A DNA stretch of 64,000 nt from Hermatobates lingyangjiaoensis. Its lineage: Eukaryota; Arthropoda; Insecta; Hemiptera; Hermatobatidae. Under the pieces are notes generated by a model. That model was given only the letters and a program-made list of their open reading frames with translations. It was not told the origin of the DNA and made no database searches. This document shows, in pieces, positions 44,483 through 56,359 of the stretch (positions are counted from its first letter, which is position 1; each line of letters starts with the position of its first letter). The stretch is taken from the NCBI GenBank assembly GCA_026182355.1, contig JAPFBL010000378.1, positions 479,534 through 543,533 on the forward strand. The letters are read 5' to 3'. The translations under genes were made by a program, and so were the position numbers.

Positions 44483-44499
44483 CTGTAAAAACAAAATAT

Positions 44500-44865
44500 T
44501 GCATTAACTAATATTTTGTCAGTTTATATAACTTTATTTTGTGTTATTTGATAATTATCAAATATAACCTGAAAATATATAACCTGAAAAAGGTAAATAA
44601 TTAATTTTTCTTGTGGTTTTATAATTTATTCGATTTAAGTAATTTTTTTTAAATATTTTTTTTTTTAAAAAAAAGGATTTGGACGTTTTGACGGATAGAT
44701 ATTTTCTTGTTTTTTTTTTTGAAATGTTATGCCATTTTTTGTGAAACTGCAGGTAATCTTAGGTGGATAAGGTGTGTTTTTGAAAGATGTTTATGTTTGA
44801 ATAGTCAAAAGGTTTCCAAGTAAAGTTAAAATTTACATTTTCGTAACGAACAGAAAGAAAATAAA
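44500..44865. other. Methyltransferase intron DNA, no clear feature
   Basis: T-rich and A-rich runs; no feature supported. SINE central-block pieces follow at 44870-45035. Confidence 0.4.
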
Positions 44866-45324
44866 TATTAGGTACGAGGAACACCTGACATAGAACAGGA
44901 TCGGGACAGACGACTTAATGTTCTGACTAATAACAAATACACAAAACTACGAAATATATTTGACTATCACTCTTCTTTATTCTCAAGCATTAGGTACGAG
45001 CACCTGACATCGAACAGGCTCGGGACCGACGTCTAGAACGCAACACTAGGTTACTTACCGTTGCGTCTACAATGTGCTTGGTCTCCCTTTCTCTTTTCTC
45101 CTGAAGAGAAAATAAGTCTGTAAGTGTGTTTCCTTACTCTGTGTGTTACTGTTCTTGAATTTTCAACTCGTATTGTGTCCAGAAAATAGAAAGGGCGACG
45201 AAGCACGCCGGAAACCGGCGTATATATATATATATATATATATATACTATACTACTATACTATTCTATATATACTACTATACTATTATATATATACCTCT
45301 CTACTATTTATACTATATATATAT

Positions 45325-45620
45325 ATAATAAAATAAAAAACGAAGGAAACACACAGAAAGACACAGACATAACTCACATCGATATTTCGACAATCGTCGT
45401 CATCAGGAGGTGCGAAGAGCGAAGAGTCCCGCAGGAAGACAGGGCGGTACTCAGCGGAGTACCGCCCTGTCTTCCTGCGGGACTCTTCGCTCTTCGCTCT
45501 TCGCACCTCCTGATGACGACGATTGTCGAAATATCGATGTGAGTTATGTCTGTGTCTTTCTGTGTGTTTCCTTCGTTTTTTTATTTTATTGTAAAAAAGT
45601 CCGCTGGACCGTTTCTTTTA
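45325..45620. repeat. Family-3 PLE-terminus foldback
   Basis: Near-perfect arms meeting at 45452-45458 ('actcagcggagt'). Cores at 45375-45412 (minus) and 45504-45541 (plus): CACCTC|CTGATGA, C, GAC/GTC, GAAATATC, GATGTG. Helix I pairs five of six positions. GTGAGT is at 45539 and box GTCCGCTGGACCGT at 45599. A trimmed third copy follows at 45680-45737. Confidence 0.8.
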
Positions 45621-45737
45621 ATTGTGGTATATATATACCAATGTGAGTATCGGTATATATATATATATCGGTATATATATACCGATGTGAGTTATGTCTG
45701 TGTCTTTCTGTGTGTTTCCTTCGTTTTTTATTTTATG

Positions 45738-45787
<50 letters not shown>

Positions 45788-45791
<4 letters not shown>

Positions 45792-46040
45792 AAAAGTTGG
45801 GAGCAGTCCTTCTTCAATACATGCTTTTAAAAACTGGATGTCTGTTTCCACTTGATTTAATTTTGTCTTATATTTTTCCAAATTACGAAATTTTTTCTTC
45901 AACTCAGAACTCAACTTAAAAATGAATTATGGTGAATTAATTTTTAAGTTGAGTTCTGAGTTGAAGAAAAAATTTCGTAATTTGGAAAAATATAAGACAA
46001 AATTAAATCAAGTGGAAACAGACATCCAGTTTTTAAAAGC
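45788..46040. repeat. Inverted pair of PLE N-terminal modules
   Basis: Arms 45790-45925 and 45930-46040 are inverted. The right arm read on plus gives LKKKFRNLEKYKTKLNQVET then DIQFLKA before (TA)n; on the left, minus, it continues CIEEGLLPTFTN before (TA)n. Confidence 0.65.
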
Positions 46041-46099
46041 ATATATATATATATATATTTATCTTTAAATTACATAAAGCACGACACAGAAAAGAGAAT

Positions 46100-46631
46100 A
46101 AAGATATATATATACATTATTGAAAATGACACCAAATTTAGCTGATACCTGTTTCTTAACAAGTTTCTCAATTTTTCTAAATAACACTCTCGTTATTTCG
46201 TCTACACAATAAAGTACATCTCCTATGGTCGACATGTTTCGAATGATCAACATTCATCATCAGGACGTGAATAAGATCTAATGTGAAAACCTGGTTTAAT
46301 ATATACACAGAGAAGGTAGAAGGGGGGGGGGGGTTTCCATAAAGTTTAAGATAGTTGGGCGTTAAATTTATGGAACCCCCCCCCCCCCCCTTCTACCTTC
46401 TCTGTGTATATATTAAACCAGGTTTTCACATTAGACCTTATTCACGTCCTGATGATGAATGTTGATCATTCGAAACATGTCGGCCATAGGAGATGTACTT
46501 TATTGTGTAGACGAAATAACGAGAGTGTTATTTAGAAAAATTGAGAAACTTGTTAAGAAACAGGTATCAGCTAAATTTGGTGTCATTTTCAATAATGTGT
46601 GTATCAAGGAAGGACTGCTACCAAAATTTAC

Positions 46632-46655
<24 letters not shown>
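46100..46655. repeat. Inverted pair of PLE pseudo-LTR and N-terminal modules with G/C-run arms
   Basis: Plus copy: core at 46446-46483, then DEITRVLFRKIEKLVKKQ, VSAKFGVIFNN, CIKEGLLPKFTNI and (TA)n. The minus copy is its mirror, 46260-46120. The arms meet at 46350 between a run of 13 G (46321) and a matching run of C (46377), which could themselves pair. Helix I changes from GG to GA in the minus copy while pairing is kept. Confidence 0.75.
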
Positions 46656-46667
<12 letters not shown>

Positions 46668-46703
46668 TGTGTAGTGCTTTTTTTAAGCCGTTTAATGACT
46701 CAC

Positions 46704-46938
46704 CTCTGCGTAGTATCAGGTCCTATGATTATAACGCAGTCTCCCTTATAACTTTCTATGTACTCTTCAAAAGCACGTCCATTGTTGAAATAACAAAACA
46801 GCAAGGCATTCTTCTCATCAGAAGAAACACAGCTAAATTCAGGATCATCTTTAAAAAGTAACGGAAGAAACAACTTTTGCCTTTTGTAGTTGTTATTCCA
46901 AAACTGACGGTCAATTTCAATTCCCCATACTTTTAAAC
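46704..46938 (-). CDS. Methyltransferase-like gene, middle exon
   Basis: The minus-strand exon is 235 bases, between CATTGCAG and CAGAG|GTGAGT, both good splice signals. The product starts LKVWGIEIDRQFWNNNYKRQ, where the VWGIEID strand is the motif II position of class I methyltransferases. It continues with a loop and then NALLFCYFNNGRAFEEYIE and DCVIIIGPD, which look like the fourth and fifth strands (the first in the place of the usual motif IV). Phase 2 at its end joins to the G of the last exon as Arg. The intron upstream (46939-49809) contains a threefold tandem repeat and PLE termini. Confidence 0.82.
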
Positions 46939-47159
46939 CTGCAATGAGAAAGAACGAAAAAAAAAAACTATAAAAAAATTAGAAATACATTCTGAATAAA
47001 AATGTCATAACCACTTTAATTATCACTACTAATACTTTTATTACAATATATCGAAAAAATATTTATAGACACTAAATTATTAAAACATTAAATTATATTT
47101 TTTTAGTCTTTATTTTTTATAAAGTATAATTACTCTATTATTGCCGAAATTTGTTATAA

Positions 47160-48205
47160 ATAATAAATAAGAGTTTCTATGAGGATATAAGAAGAACATA
47201 TGAATGTTTTGTATTATTACCTATAACCCCCTCTAACCACCTCACACCATCTTTCTTTCTCCACCATTTTGAAAGATTTTTGTATAAATAATAGGAATTT
47301 TACGAAATAATAGTCGAAAACAACAGATATAAGTGATAATATTTTTTACAATGATTTTTCGTTTTTATACAATAAAGTTTTAAATTACAAAATCTAGCCA
47401 ACAAGGTAGTAAAAAGAAAATATCCATTTTTTTCCTATTTGAAGTATAATATATTATGTTTTCATTTTGCATTCTTATATTTATTGAAATCACCAATTTT
47501 AATAAATAATTTATAAAGTTTCTATGGGTCATATTTTTTTTTTGTATTATTACCTCTAACCACCTCTGACCACTTCTAACCACCTCTAACCACCTTCTTC
47601 CTTTTTGCACTATTTTGAAAGATTATTCTATAAATAATACTTTTTTGTGAAATATTGGTTTAAAACAAGAAATATAAGTGATACTATTTTTTATAATGAA
47701 TTTTTTTTATACAATAATGTTTTAAATTACAAAATCTAGCAAACAAGGTAGTACAAAACAAGAAATCCATTTGTTTCTTATATGAAGTATAATATATTAT
47801 GTTTTATTTAGCATTGTTATATTTACTGAAATCACCCAATTTAATAAATAATTTATAAAGTTTGATTTGGAATATTTTTTTTTTTGTATTATTACCTCTG
47901 ACCACCTCTAACCACCTCTGACCACCTTCTTCCTTTTGGAACCATTTTGAAAGATTTTTCTATTAATAATACTGTTTTGTAAAATATTGGTTTAAAACAA
48001 GAAATATAAGTAATACTATTCTTTATAATGATTTTTCGTTTTTATACAGTAAAGTTTTAAATTAGAAAATCTAGCAAACAATGTGTACAAATGTAATATC
48101 CATTTTTTCTTATATGAAGTATAATATTTTATGTTTTCATTTAGCATTGTTATATTTACTGAAATCAGCCATTTTAATAAATAATTTATTTAGTTTCAGT
48201 GGGGT
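47160..48205. repeat. Three-copy tandem repeat of about 340 bases
   Basis: 'ttttaaattacaaaatctag' recurs at about 47380, 47720 and 48055 (last with one change), each followed by 'gaagtataatat.ttatgtttt' and 'aataaataatttat', and preceded by 'cctctaaccacctc' tracts. It lies in the methyltransferase intron. Confidence 0.7.
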
Positions 48206-48209
48206 AGAA

Positions 48210-48650
48210 AGCCTATTGGGGTTTCACTAGGGTATCCTTGTGTTTTACATATGTAGACTATTTATCTAAGTAAAATTAAAAGATTATTGTTATAGAAATA
48301 ATGTGGGTATTAATTGTTATTTAATACTTTAGTTTTTCTGTTTCATTATATATATTGTGCCTATGCAGAAGGGTTTTTAATAAAAACCGAAGCATTCGCA
48401 ATGAGAGTTTAATTTGAACCTGAAGACCTGACCTAGTCCTGAAAAACTTTAGTTGATTATATATGTCAAACAAAATGACGTATCATTGGTTTTTTTCTAT
48501 CTATAACTTGGTACTACTGTACAGTAGTTTTAAAGTATTTAATTCATGGACATCTTGACACAGAAAGAGAAAGCTAATTTTTTTAACAATTATTTCGTGT
48601 CAATCAACTAATTGAAGAAATAGGCTTAAAGAAGTAAATTACATATATAT
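48210..48650. other. Intronic DNA with a decayed family-13 end
   Basis: 48360-48450 matches the family-13 right end ('gagtttaatttgaacctgaa'). The rest shows nothing supported. Confidence 0.45.
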
Positions 48651-48781
48651 ATATATATATGATTGGCTATTTTTGACCAAATAGTTTTCCATTTTTAACT
48701 CCATTGTTTCCGGCTCTAAAAATAGCCGTTACTCAGCGAAGCTCTTCCATGAAGTCACTCCCACTGGCGTGACAGATATGT

Positions 48782-48809
<28 letters not shown>

Positions 48810-48812
<3 letters not shown>

Positions 48813-49013
48813 CAATGATCAAAGCACAATAATAAATGCGAAAACAAGACTAAGATCTTTCAACCGTAACAAGCGGTCTTCGTCAGAGTCAAAAACCCGA
48901 CTGACGAAGACCGCTTGTTACGGTTGATAGATCTTAGTCTTGTTTTCCCATTTCTTATTGTGGTTTGATCATTGATTGTTATTTCACGTGTTTATGTGAA
49001 ATCTTTTTATATA
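48810..49013. repeat. Family-1 PLE-terminus foldback
   Basis: Arms meet at 48898 with almost no spacer, directly inside the core ('aaacccgactgacgaagacc'), so the left copy retains and the right copy loses part of helix I. (TA)n flanks both sides. Confidence 0.75.
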
Positions 49014-49144
49014 TATATATATATAGATGTATATATATAACAGTGCCCTCCTTCCCTGTAGCTCACCTCCTGATGTCGATTATTATCACGATGTAGATTT
49101 GAATGATGTTTATGCCTATCTTTTAGTTGCTTTCGTTTTATGTT

Positions 49145-49206
<62 letters not shown>

Positions 49207-49809
49207 CGATAAAAAGATTTCACATAAACACGTAAAATAACAATCAATGATCAAACCACAATATGAAATGAGAAACCACGACTAAGATCGGGTTTTTGAC
49301 TCTGAAGAAGACCGCATGTTGCGGTTGAGGGATCTTAGTCTTGTTTTGTTTGATCATATATATATACTCGGTCAGTTCTTCAGGTTCAAATTAAACTCTC
49401 ATTGCCAACGTTTCGGTTTTTATTTAACACCTATTTGAAAACCTATGATAAAAGTTTTAAATAAAAACTGAAACGTTGGCGATGAGAGTTTAATTTGAAC
49501 CTGAATAACTGACCGAGTCGCGATAAACTTTAGTTTTCTATATACATATATATAGGTAATTAAATAAAAGGATTCTACAAACTAAATAAATTAAATTCAC
49601 AGAAAGAACACATATAAAAAAGATATCTCAAAATCTTAGTACTATATTTTCACGTTGATCGTGTAGTACCACAAAGGGTCATTGTTTGTCCTATGTGTTT
49701 TCTCTCGTGTGACTTGCCACTTTAATCTACCCTAACCTAATTTATTTGCATATATTTTTCTTTTGTTTAGTCTTTAAACTGTTGGAAGTAGGTTGAATGG
49801 GTCGTTTAC

Positions 49810-49998
49810 CTGTTGCTTTTATAAGGAGCCACTCTAAAAGACCTGAGCCACAGCCAATGCTAACAAGTCCCTGTTTACCTGAGTTACGTACAGTTTCTGC
49901 AATGAAGATGAGATCGTCCTGGTCTGGGCTTGGCCAAAGAAGAGAGTGCATGGACGGGCCACTGACATGGTGCAGCCATAACAAGCTCAACCAGTCAC
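49810..49998 (-). CDS. Methyltransferase-like gene, SAM-binding exon
   Basis: The minus-strand exon is 189 bases, from GGCCTTCAG to ACAG|GTAAAC. It codes for DWLSLLWLHHVSGPSMHSLL, a linker, then GLVSIGCGSGLLEWLL. That is the glycine-rich motif I (hhhIGCGSG) of class I S-adenosylmethionine-dependent methyltransferases, placed after a strand as expected. The next exon continues KATG-LKVWGIEID, where the acidic residue after the second strand would contact the SAM ribose. Substrate is unknown and I do not recognise the subfamily. An earlier acceptor at about 50027 is excluded because it would put an in-frame TGA into the exon. Confidence 0.8.
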
Positions 49999-50177
49999 CT
50001 GAAGGCCAAATATAGCTTTGTCATCCTAAACAAGTTTCTTCTTCACATTATAACATTAACCGTATAATGTTGCTAGACTCTTTGAGGAATCTCTGGTCAA
50101 AAAATTCAATGCTGTGTCTAAAAATGTGGAAAGCATTTCTTTTTTTATGTATGAACCATAATTTTAACATTTTAGAG

Positions 50178-51043
50178 CAGCTATTCTCAAAGGGGTCCAT
50201 GTGGAGCCCCTGGGGGTCTATTGGACTTCATGGGGGGGGGTCTATGATCACCAAGGGATCAACTGGAGGTCTATGGATGTCTCTTTAGTAAAAAATAAAT
50301 TTATAAATGAACATAATAATATTAATAATAATAAATAAAATAATATTTATAAATGAATATCAAGGTATTCGTATTGTAATAAAAATATGAAGTAAAATAA
50401 TTAATAAATAAATATATAAGTAAATATAAACTAGATTTGGGGAGGAAGTGAGCATGAGTAATGAAAAAGTATGTTTTGATAAGTTATAAAATACGTCCAA
50501 TGTTTTGATTTGAGAGTTTAATCTCGAAATTAAAACCCCCCACCACAACACGAGAACGTCAAGCCCATCCATCACACTAATATTATAATTTTGTAAAATA
50601 TTAGGTTTTTTTTTTATTAATTGCATATAATAAAAAAAAAATAAAAATAATTGATAGTTTTGTTATTCATTAATATGCAGCTATTTTTACGGTAATATTA
50701 TTTGTTTTATTTATTATTATTATTATGGTTTTGCATGGACTTTAAAATATAGATATAATTATTGATATTTCAGTTTCTTTCTTCTTTACAATTTCCCCTC
50801 ATTTTCCTATTACTATGTGTTTTAAAATGAGTCGTCTGTGGTAGCCATTGCACACACACACACACACACACACATACATACACATATACACACACACACC
50901 ACATACATACACACACACACACACAAACAAACAATTAGATGTGTATATTTATATATATTCCTTAGGTAGGGGGTCTATGAAAAAAAATAAAATTCCTACA
51001 GGGAATTTTTTTTTCTATGGAAGAAAAAGTTTGGGAACCCCTG
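50178..51043. mobile_element. Nonautonomous hAT-like element
   Basis: Inverted ends CAGCTATTCTCAAAGGGGTC and 'gggaacccctg', with 8-bp duplications TTTTAGAG and CTTTAGAG (7 of 8). 'ggggtctatgatcacc' and 'gggggtctatgaaaaa' lie near the ends. An (AC)n tract lies at 50849-50935. It lies in the methyltransferase intron between exons 51246 and 49998. Confidence 0.78.
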
Positions 51044-51245
51044 CTTTAGAGCTACTATACTGTTTTCTAAAAATTCGCAAATTTTACAGTGTATATAGTA
51101 TGTACTATACTGAAGTGTATATCTTGGTGTTTTTATAAAACTCTTAATGATTTTTTTAACATCAAACGAATCTGTAGAAGAGGTTTTTGTTTAATAGGAA
51201 ATAAAATAATAGACACCAAAGAGCTTACTGTAGTTGTTAGCTGAC

Positions 51246-51346
51246 CTTTTGCAGGGTTCTTCTTCAGGGGATGGTAGTGGAGTCGTTTCACGTTTCTTTT
51301 TTTACCAGAAACATATCGATAATAAAGTATACCGTACTGCTGTGCC
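51246..51346 (-). CDS. Methyltransferase-like gene, upstream exon
   Basis: On the minus strand this exon runs from a CAATACAG acceptor to AAAAG|GTCAGC. It starts with one base of a split codon and ends with one base, and all 33 whole codons are open. The product is Tyr- and Lys-rich (AQQYGILYYRYVSGKK, then RLHYHPLKKNPAK). It joins in phase to the next exon to give ...NPAKGDWLSLL. It is only about 100 bases long and was found from splice sites and phase. Upstream exons and the start codon were not found between 51347 and 56072. Confidence 0.6.
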
Positions 51347-51745
51347 CTGTATTGAGTCTATAATTCATATATTCCAAAGCCATAAAACAACCTTTAAACA
51401 TAAATTATAATAAATTAAATGAAAATGCAGAAACTCTGGTCGCCATAAAACTCATAAAATGCGAAATTTCTGCTATAAGAAACATTCGTTTATTTTTTTT
51501 TTTCTAAAAATCCGCAATTCAGTGAATCTCGCTTTGGCGGTACATATTGTAAAATTGGAAGAATACAGAATGAATTGGCAGCCCTGCACAAAGATGACAT
51601 GCAAAATCTTGAAGCGTTCCACATTTTTGGAAGATTAAGTTGAGTTTTTATAACCAGACAACCCTCAAAAATTCTAACAGTATTGCATGTGTAGTGAATT
51701 AAACCTTTACTAGTCCATAATAGAAGATAAACATATTAACAGATA

Positions 51746-52045
51746 TCTATATAAATAAAAGGAAGTTTTTATCTGTACATTGCTTATAATTGACTTATTT
51801 CAAGGTATCTTTATGTTTTATACATTCGAGAAACCGAATTCACCTTTAAAAAAAAAAAAAAATTTTCTCTGTTTGTTAAGTTTGTCTAAGAGTTTTTGTC
51901 ACAAGAAAACATAAATCATAGCGAGCTGAAAATGTGTCAGCATATTTGTGAATGACTGTCTGCCTTGAAAACGTCTATTTGAATGGATTGGAAACTCAAC
52001 GTAGAGCGAAATTATGAACTTCTGATATGTATTTTGCCATTACCT
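51746..52045 (+). mobile_element. Helitron 5' end, old truncated copy E
   Basis: TCTATATAAATAAAAG after an A, then diverged sequence matching copies A-D ('acattgcttataattgactt', 'gaaaccgaattcaccttt'). It stops near 52045 with no 3' hairpin or CTAG. Confidence 0.7.
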
Positions 52046-52610
52046 GATCAATTACCTGGTTAGGTATTATTCAGGTACTATTTGATCAATCAGGATAGTA
52101 CTGGAATAATGATTTCCATTCAATTACCTGATTTGTGTAAAGAACGGATGGTTTGAAGTAAATCTTCATGCAGTACGCTCTCAGGCATTACACGATAGGC
52201 ACAAGGGAACGGTCAAGTTCAGATTGATCTTTTGTTGGCTCAAGCCAAAAAAAAAAAAAAAAAAAATCTTCCTATGTCGTCATACTTGCCATATGAAAAT
52301 TATAAATGTCATGGTGAAATTGGGCAAAATTAGTTACAAGGTCTTTTGGATAAACGCCAAAAGGTATCTTACAAGAGATTGAAAAAGGATTACAAACTCT
52401 ATGTTTAGACTGATAGTGACACGGTGCGTAAAGAGTATCCTAAAAATACCATATTCCAATAGAGAAGCCTACCAGCTGGTGGCAAAATACCAATATATAT
52501 TTAACACATATTCAATTATAGAACATTTGACGTGAATAATTCACGGAAGCATTATTCACTTTGATGATTACATAAAAAATTAATATTTTTGGGTGATTTC
52601 AAAAATTACG
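52046..52610. other. Intergenic DNA, no clear feature
   Basis: Several 'attacctg(a/g)t' words but no supported element or exon. Confidence 0.4.
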
Positions 52611-52619
52611 TCTATACAC

Positions 52620-53050
52620 AAGAAAAAACAAAACAATATGAAACGCGTTTTGAACACTTAGTGTTCTTTTTCAGGTTTTATCTACAGTCATGAAAGCCGG
52701 ATCTACAGGAGTGTCATACGGAGGAGGAATGAGTCAGTTAAGGGTACAGATGTCAACCTGAAGAAGAACACTAAGTGTTCGAAACTCGTTGTTAGTTTTC
52801 ATATTAAACTTTTTTTTTTTTTTTGAAATTTTTCGATAATGGCAAATACTACACTATAACAGATTGCACAAATAATGCAAAAATGAATATACAATAAGGA
52901 TTGTAGGGTAAAAAGCAAATGAAATAGTCTCCAAATATAAAAATTTAATCGTATAAACAACGCGTTTCGAACACTTAGTGTTCTTCTTCAGGGCATTAAC
53001 TAAAAAATACAATATCAGAAAAAAGATCAATAAATATATCATTTCCGTTC
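52620..53050. repeat. Diverged family-14 elements
   Basis: Three 'gaacacttagtgttc' stem II hairpins (about 52655, 52760 and 52976) with adjoining GAAACGCGTT or its complement. 52850-52960 contains 'accctacaatcc' and 'agtctccaaatat' words homologous to the satellite at 59041-60005. Confidence 0.6.
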
Positions 53051-53289
53051 AAATTGTTTGCCATTATTAAACTTAATTTACTATTTAAAAGAAATAACAA
53101 TATTTTTGGCCAATTACCTAAAAAATATTTAAATTTTAACAAAAATTGGGGTTTAGTAGTGATATGTGGAAACTAGAGGCATTTACGCAATGTTGCTAGA
53201 AACCTTTATTCGTAAGTATTTCTTGCTTCAATTAAGCAAAAATTTGAAAAAAAAAATAAATTATAGCCATTACATAATACCATATATTA

Positions 53290-53370
53290 TTGGGTTTGCG
53301 TGTTTGCGTCCTCCCCTTCAGATTGAGAGATGCAGAATTCGATTCTCACCGTGGTCCTTAATTTTTTCAA
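53290..53370 (+). repeat. tRNA-like SINE head
   Basis: 'gggtttgcgtgtttgcgtcc' with 'gaattcgattctcacc' 45 bases later looks like diverged A and B boxes. Confidence 0.4.
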
Positions 53371-53511
53371 GCAGACGAAGCTTTTTAAAATTTTAAAAAA
53401 ATCAGAACATGTCGGAACTCGGAGAGCAGGTTAAACCATGGCTTCTGAGTGAGTAGGTTGTAAAAGAAACTCGTTAAAGATCCCAACTATATATATATAT
53501 ATATATATATA

Positions 53512-53720
53512 TCAATGATCAAACCACAATAAGAAATGGGAAAACAAGACTAAGATCTTTCAACCGTAACAAGCGGTCTTCGTCAGAGTCAAAAACCCAA
53601 CTCAGTTGACTCTGACGAAGACCGCTTGTTACGGTTGAAAGATCTTAGTCTTGTTTTCCCATTTCTTATTGTGGTTTGATCATTGATTGTTATTTCACGT
53701 GTTTATGTGACATCTTTATA
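53512..53720. repeat. Family-1 PLE-terminus foldback
   Basis: Almost perfect arms meeting at 'aactcagttgactc' (53600). Hammerhead-like cores on both strands, (TA)n at both ends. Confidence 0.78.
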
Positions 53721-53744
53721 TATATATAGTTCGGTTAATTTGAA

Positions 53745-54400
53745 AATTTTTTCCCTTTTCGAAATATTCGTGTGTGAGTAGTCAGATGGTAAACAGTAAT
53801 ACCTCGATTCTAGGTTTGCTAAATTTGTAATTTTTTTTTATTTTCATAATAGTCATGATATCTTAGTTAAAACGAAAAGACAAATACCATAGGTTTGATA
53901 AATTTGATAAACCTTTTTTATTTTATAAATATATTTTTTATAAATATTAAATATATTTTTATAAATATATAAATATTTTCTAAATTTCATATTTTTTTTT
54001 ATTTTCATAGAAGTTGCTTGAGAATAGTCAAATGTGACTAGTAATATCGTAAATTTACTTAATTAAGACAAATTTTTCCAATTTCATTGTATTCGTGTGA
54101 GAGAGGTCAAAGAGTGAACAGTAATATGCTTGTTCTACTGAATTTGGTATTTTTCCCCACATTCATAGTTGTCATGTTAGAATCGTCAAAACGACGAAAC
54201 GAATACTCTAAATTTGTTAAATATTATAAAAAAATTTTAATTTTCATAGTATTCCTGTGAAAATAATTGAAAAGTGAAGAGGAATGCAGTAAATTTACAG
54301 AATTTTATATTTTTTTTATATTCATGGTAGTCGGTTCAGAATAGTCAAAACGCGATGACTAATATCGTAATCTTGTCAATTAAACTGTAGAAATGACAAG
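53745..54400 (-). repeat. AT-rich satellite, inverted copy
   Basis: Reverse complement of the family at 33830-34980 and 63120-64000 ('attttcatagaagttgctt', 'gaatagtcaaa', 'cgtgtgagag'). Confidence 0.75.
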
Positions 54401-54884
54401 TTATTACAATTTTTTTATTATAATATCTATAAATGTTATTACTTTAATTATTAAACTACAATAAAAGTTTCTCAAAGTATATTTGTTTTAAAATTTTTTT
54501 AAAGTAATCGAACACGTCACTGTTCCTAATCTCAGTATTATCTGGAGGCCATACGTTTAAAGTCGTTATTGTGAACTTCATGATTGCAGATTGTAGATTG
54601 GTGTAAAATTGAATTCAAATTTCTTAAGAATATTGAATATTGGTCAATATTCCTGACCATCCCCGAAATCATTGATCAGGGATTGGTCAGGTCATTATCA
54701 ATAATACCAGATCTATTCAGGTAGGCTTTGATGAACCATGACCAAACAGAGCTTGTGTTCTAAAGGTTGTTTCTATATTGTATTTTTTGCTTGAATGGAC
54801 ATTTTGATAGAATGTTTTAGTAGAGACCTTTGGTCGCAGATGATCTTTAGTCTTGATTGACCTTTGGTTGCGTACGACCTTTAG

Positions 54885-54990
54885 TCGAGGTAGACCTTTA
54901 AATAAATCGAAGCCCAAACTGTGTATTGAACCCCTGACCTACCTATTCAAAGGCGAGTACGTGAACCACTGAGCTACTACTAAGACTTTT
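54885..54990 (-). repeat. tRNA-derived SINE head
   Basis: The minus strand reads 'agtagtagctcagtggttca' (a good A box) and, about 50 bases on, 'ggtcaggggttcaatacaca' (B box). Related to 28490-28815. Confidence 0.6.
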
Positions 54991-55449
54991 CCTAACCCCC
55001 TCAATTGAAGTTTTATATATATTTAGAAGTTAATCTTAAAAATTTAGAATTAATGGAAGGTGACGAAAAAAAGGATATTTCACGAAATTCCATAACAAGT
55101 TTAAATAAATTTTTATTAAATATGACTTACAAACATTATATAGACATATGAGATACTTTTACGCATGCTATAATGAAAGTAATTCAAACATAATTCATAT
55201 ATTCCATACAAAATATTTCTAAACATTAATTTCCTTATTAAGTTCTGTTTTAAGTGAAACTTGATTATTTTACAAATGAAATACATATATATATATATAT
55301 ATAACAGATTCAATAATATATCGACCGTTTGATAGAATAGGTGTGTTCTCTAATCGGGGTTCAGTCAATTTTGACCGAAAGTCAATTTTGTCATAAATTG
55401 ACCGAACCCCGATTAGAGAACACACCTACTATATATATTATATATATAT

Positions 55450-55715
55450 ACACAGTGACAAATAAACTGAAACACAACAAAGACTCACTTTTCAATATTT
55501 CGACAGTAATGGCTGTCGTCCTCAGGAGAAGTGAATTGACGGAGGGACGACAGTCAACTCATTATAGCATGAGTTGACTGTCGTCCCTCCGTCAATTCAC
55601 TTCTTCTCCTGAGGACGACCGCCATTACGGTCGAAATATTGAAAAGTGAGTCTTTGTTGTGTTTCAGTTTATGTGTCACTGCTTATTTTAATTGTTATCT
55701 GTCCTGCCTGACCAT
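55450..55715. repeat. Family-9 PLE-terminus foldback
   Basis: Near-perfect arms meeting at 55565-55575. The right core at 55603-55646 is complete; the left has GGCTGTC in place of GGCGGTC with a matching change (GACAG) on the other side of stem II, so the stem stays paired. GTGAGT is at 55646. The terminal box is mutated (GTCCTGCCTGACC). Confidence 0.78.
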
Positions 55716-55729
55716 TTTTCGTTTATAAT

Positions 55730-55762
<33 letters not shown>

Positions 55763-55764
55763 CA

Positions 55765-55975
55765 AGATTTCACATAAACACGTGAAATAACAATCAATAA
55801 TCAAACCACAATGTAAAATGGGGAAAAAAAAAGACTATGATCAACAGTAGCAATCGCTCTTCGTGAGAGTCTCAAAACCCAACCCAGCTCTTACGCGAAG
55901 CCCGCCTGTTACGATTGAAAGATTTTAGTCTTTTTTCCCCCCCATTTCATATTGTGGTTTGATCATTGTTATATT
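55765..55975. repeat. Family-1 foldback, decayed
   Basis: Arms with several indels; core reduced. Placed 100 bases past the stop of the NPF-tail gene. Confidence 0.6.
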
Positions 55976-56072
55976 TATATATATATATATATAAATTATA
56001 AACATGGATATAAACAATAACTCAAGTCATTATTTCGTAACAAAAGGCTAATTCGATATTTACGTTGCTCAA

Positions 56073-56341
56073 CTAAATTCGTGATTTACTGGAATTAGAA
56101 AATGGATTGCTCTCGTCGAAGATTTCATCATCATCATCGTCGTCTTCATCATCAGCATCATCATCATCGTCATCATCATAATCATCATAAGGATTGCCTG
56201 AAGATGATGCGAAAGGGTTACCTTGAAGGAAAGGATTTCCAGGCACAACTGCTGAAGATATATCCATTTTAGCTGTATCCTTTTCATGTTTTGTTGATAC
56301 TAGATTAGAAAGAACACTTTCCCCTGCTGATTGTTCCAGAC
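56073..56341 (-). CDS. NPF-tail gene, last exon: NPF motifs and Asp run
   Basis: The minus-strand terminal exon starts GT after a CAAAAG acceptor and ends in TAG. It encodes a tail with GNPFLQGNPF and SNPF, that is three Asn-Pro-Phe motifs, and an uninterrupted acidic block mostly of Asp between NPYDDY and EIFDESNPF. NPF motifs are the known ligands of EH domains in endocytic proteins, and placing them next to acidic residues favours such binding. An endocytic or membrane-traffic role is therefore a reasonable inference. The Asp block is coded by a GAT/GAC trinucleotide run (56123-56190) that is probably length-variable. Confidence 0.7.
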
Positions 56342-56359
56342 CTTTTGACAATTCAGACA

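Noticed and set aside
49797..50015. Plus-strand frame over the methyltransferase exon
   Set aside because: The minus strand has the SAM-binding motif and matching splice phases; the plus frame is a shadow.
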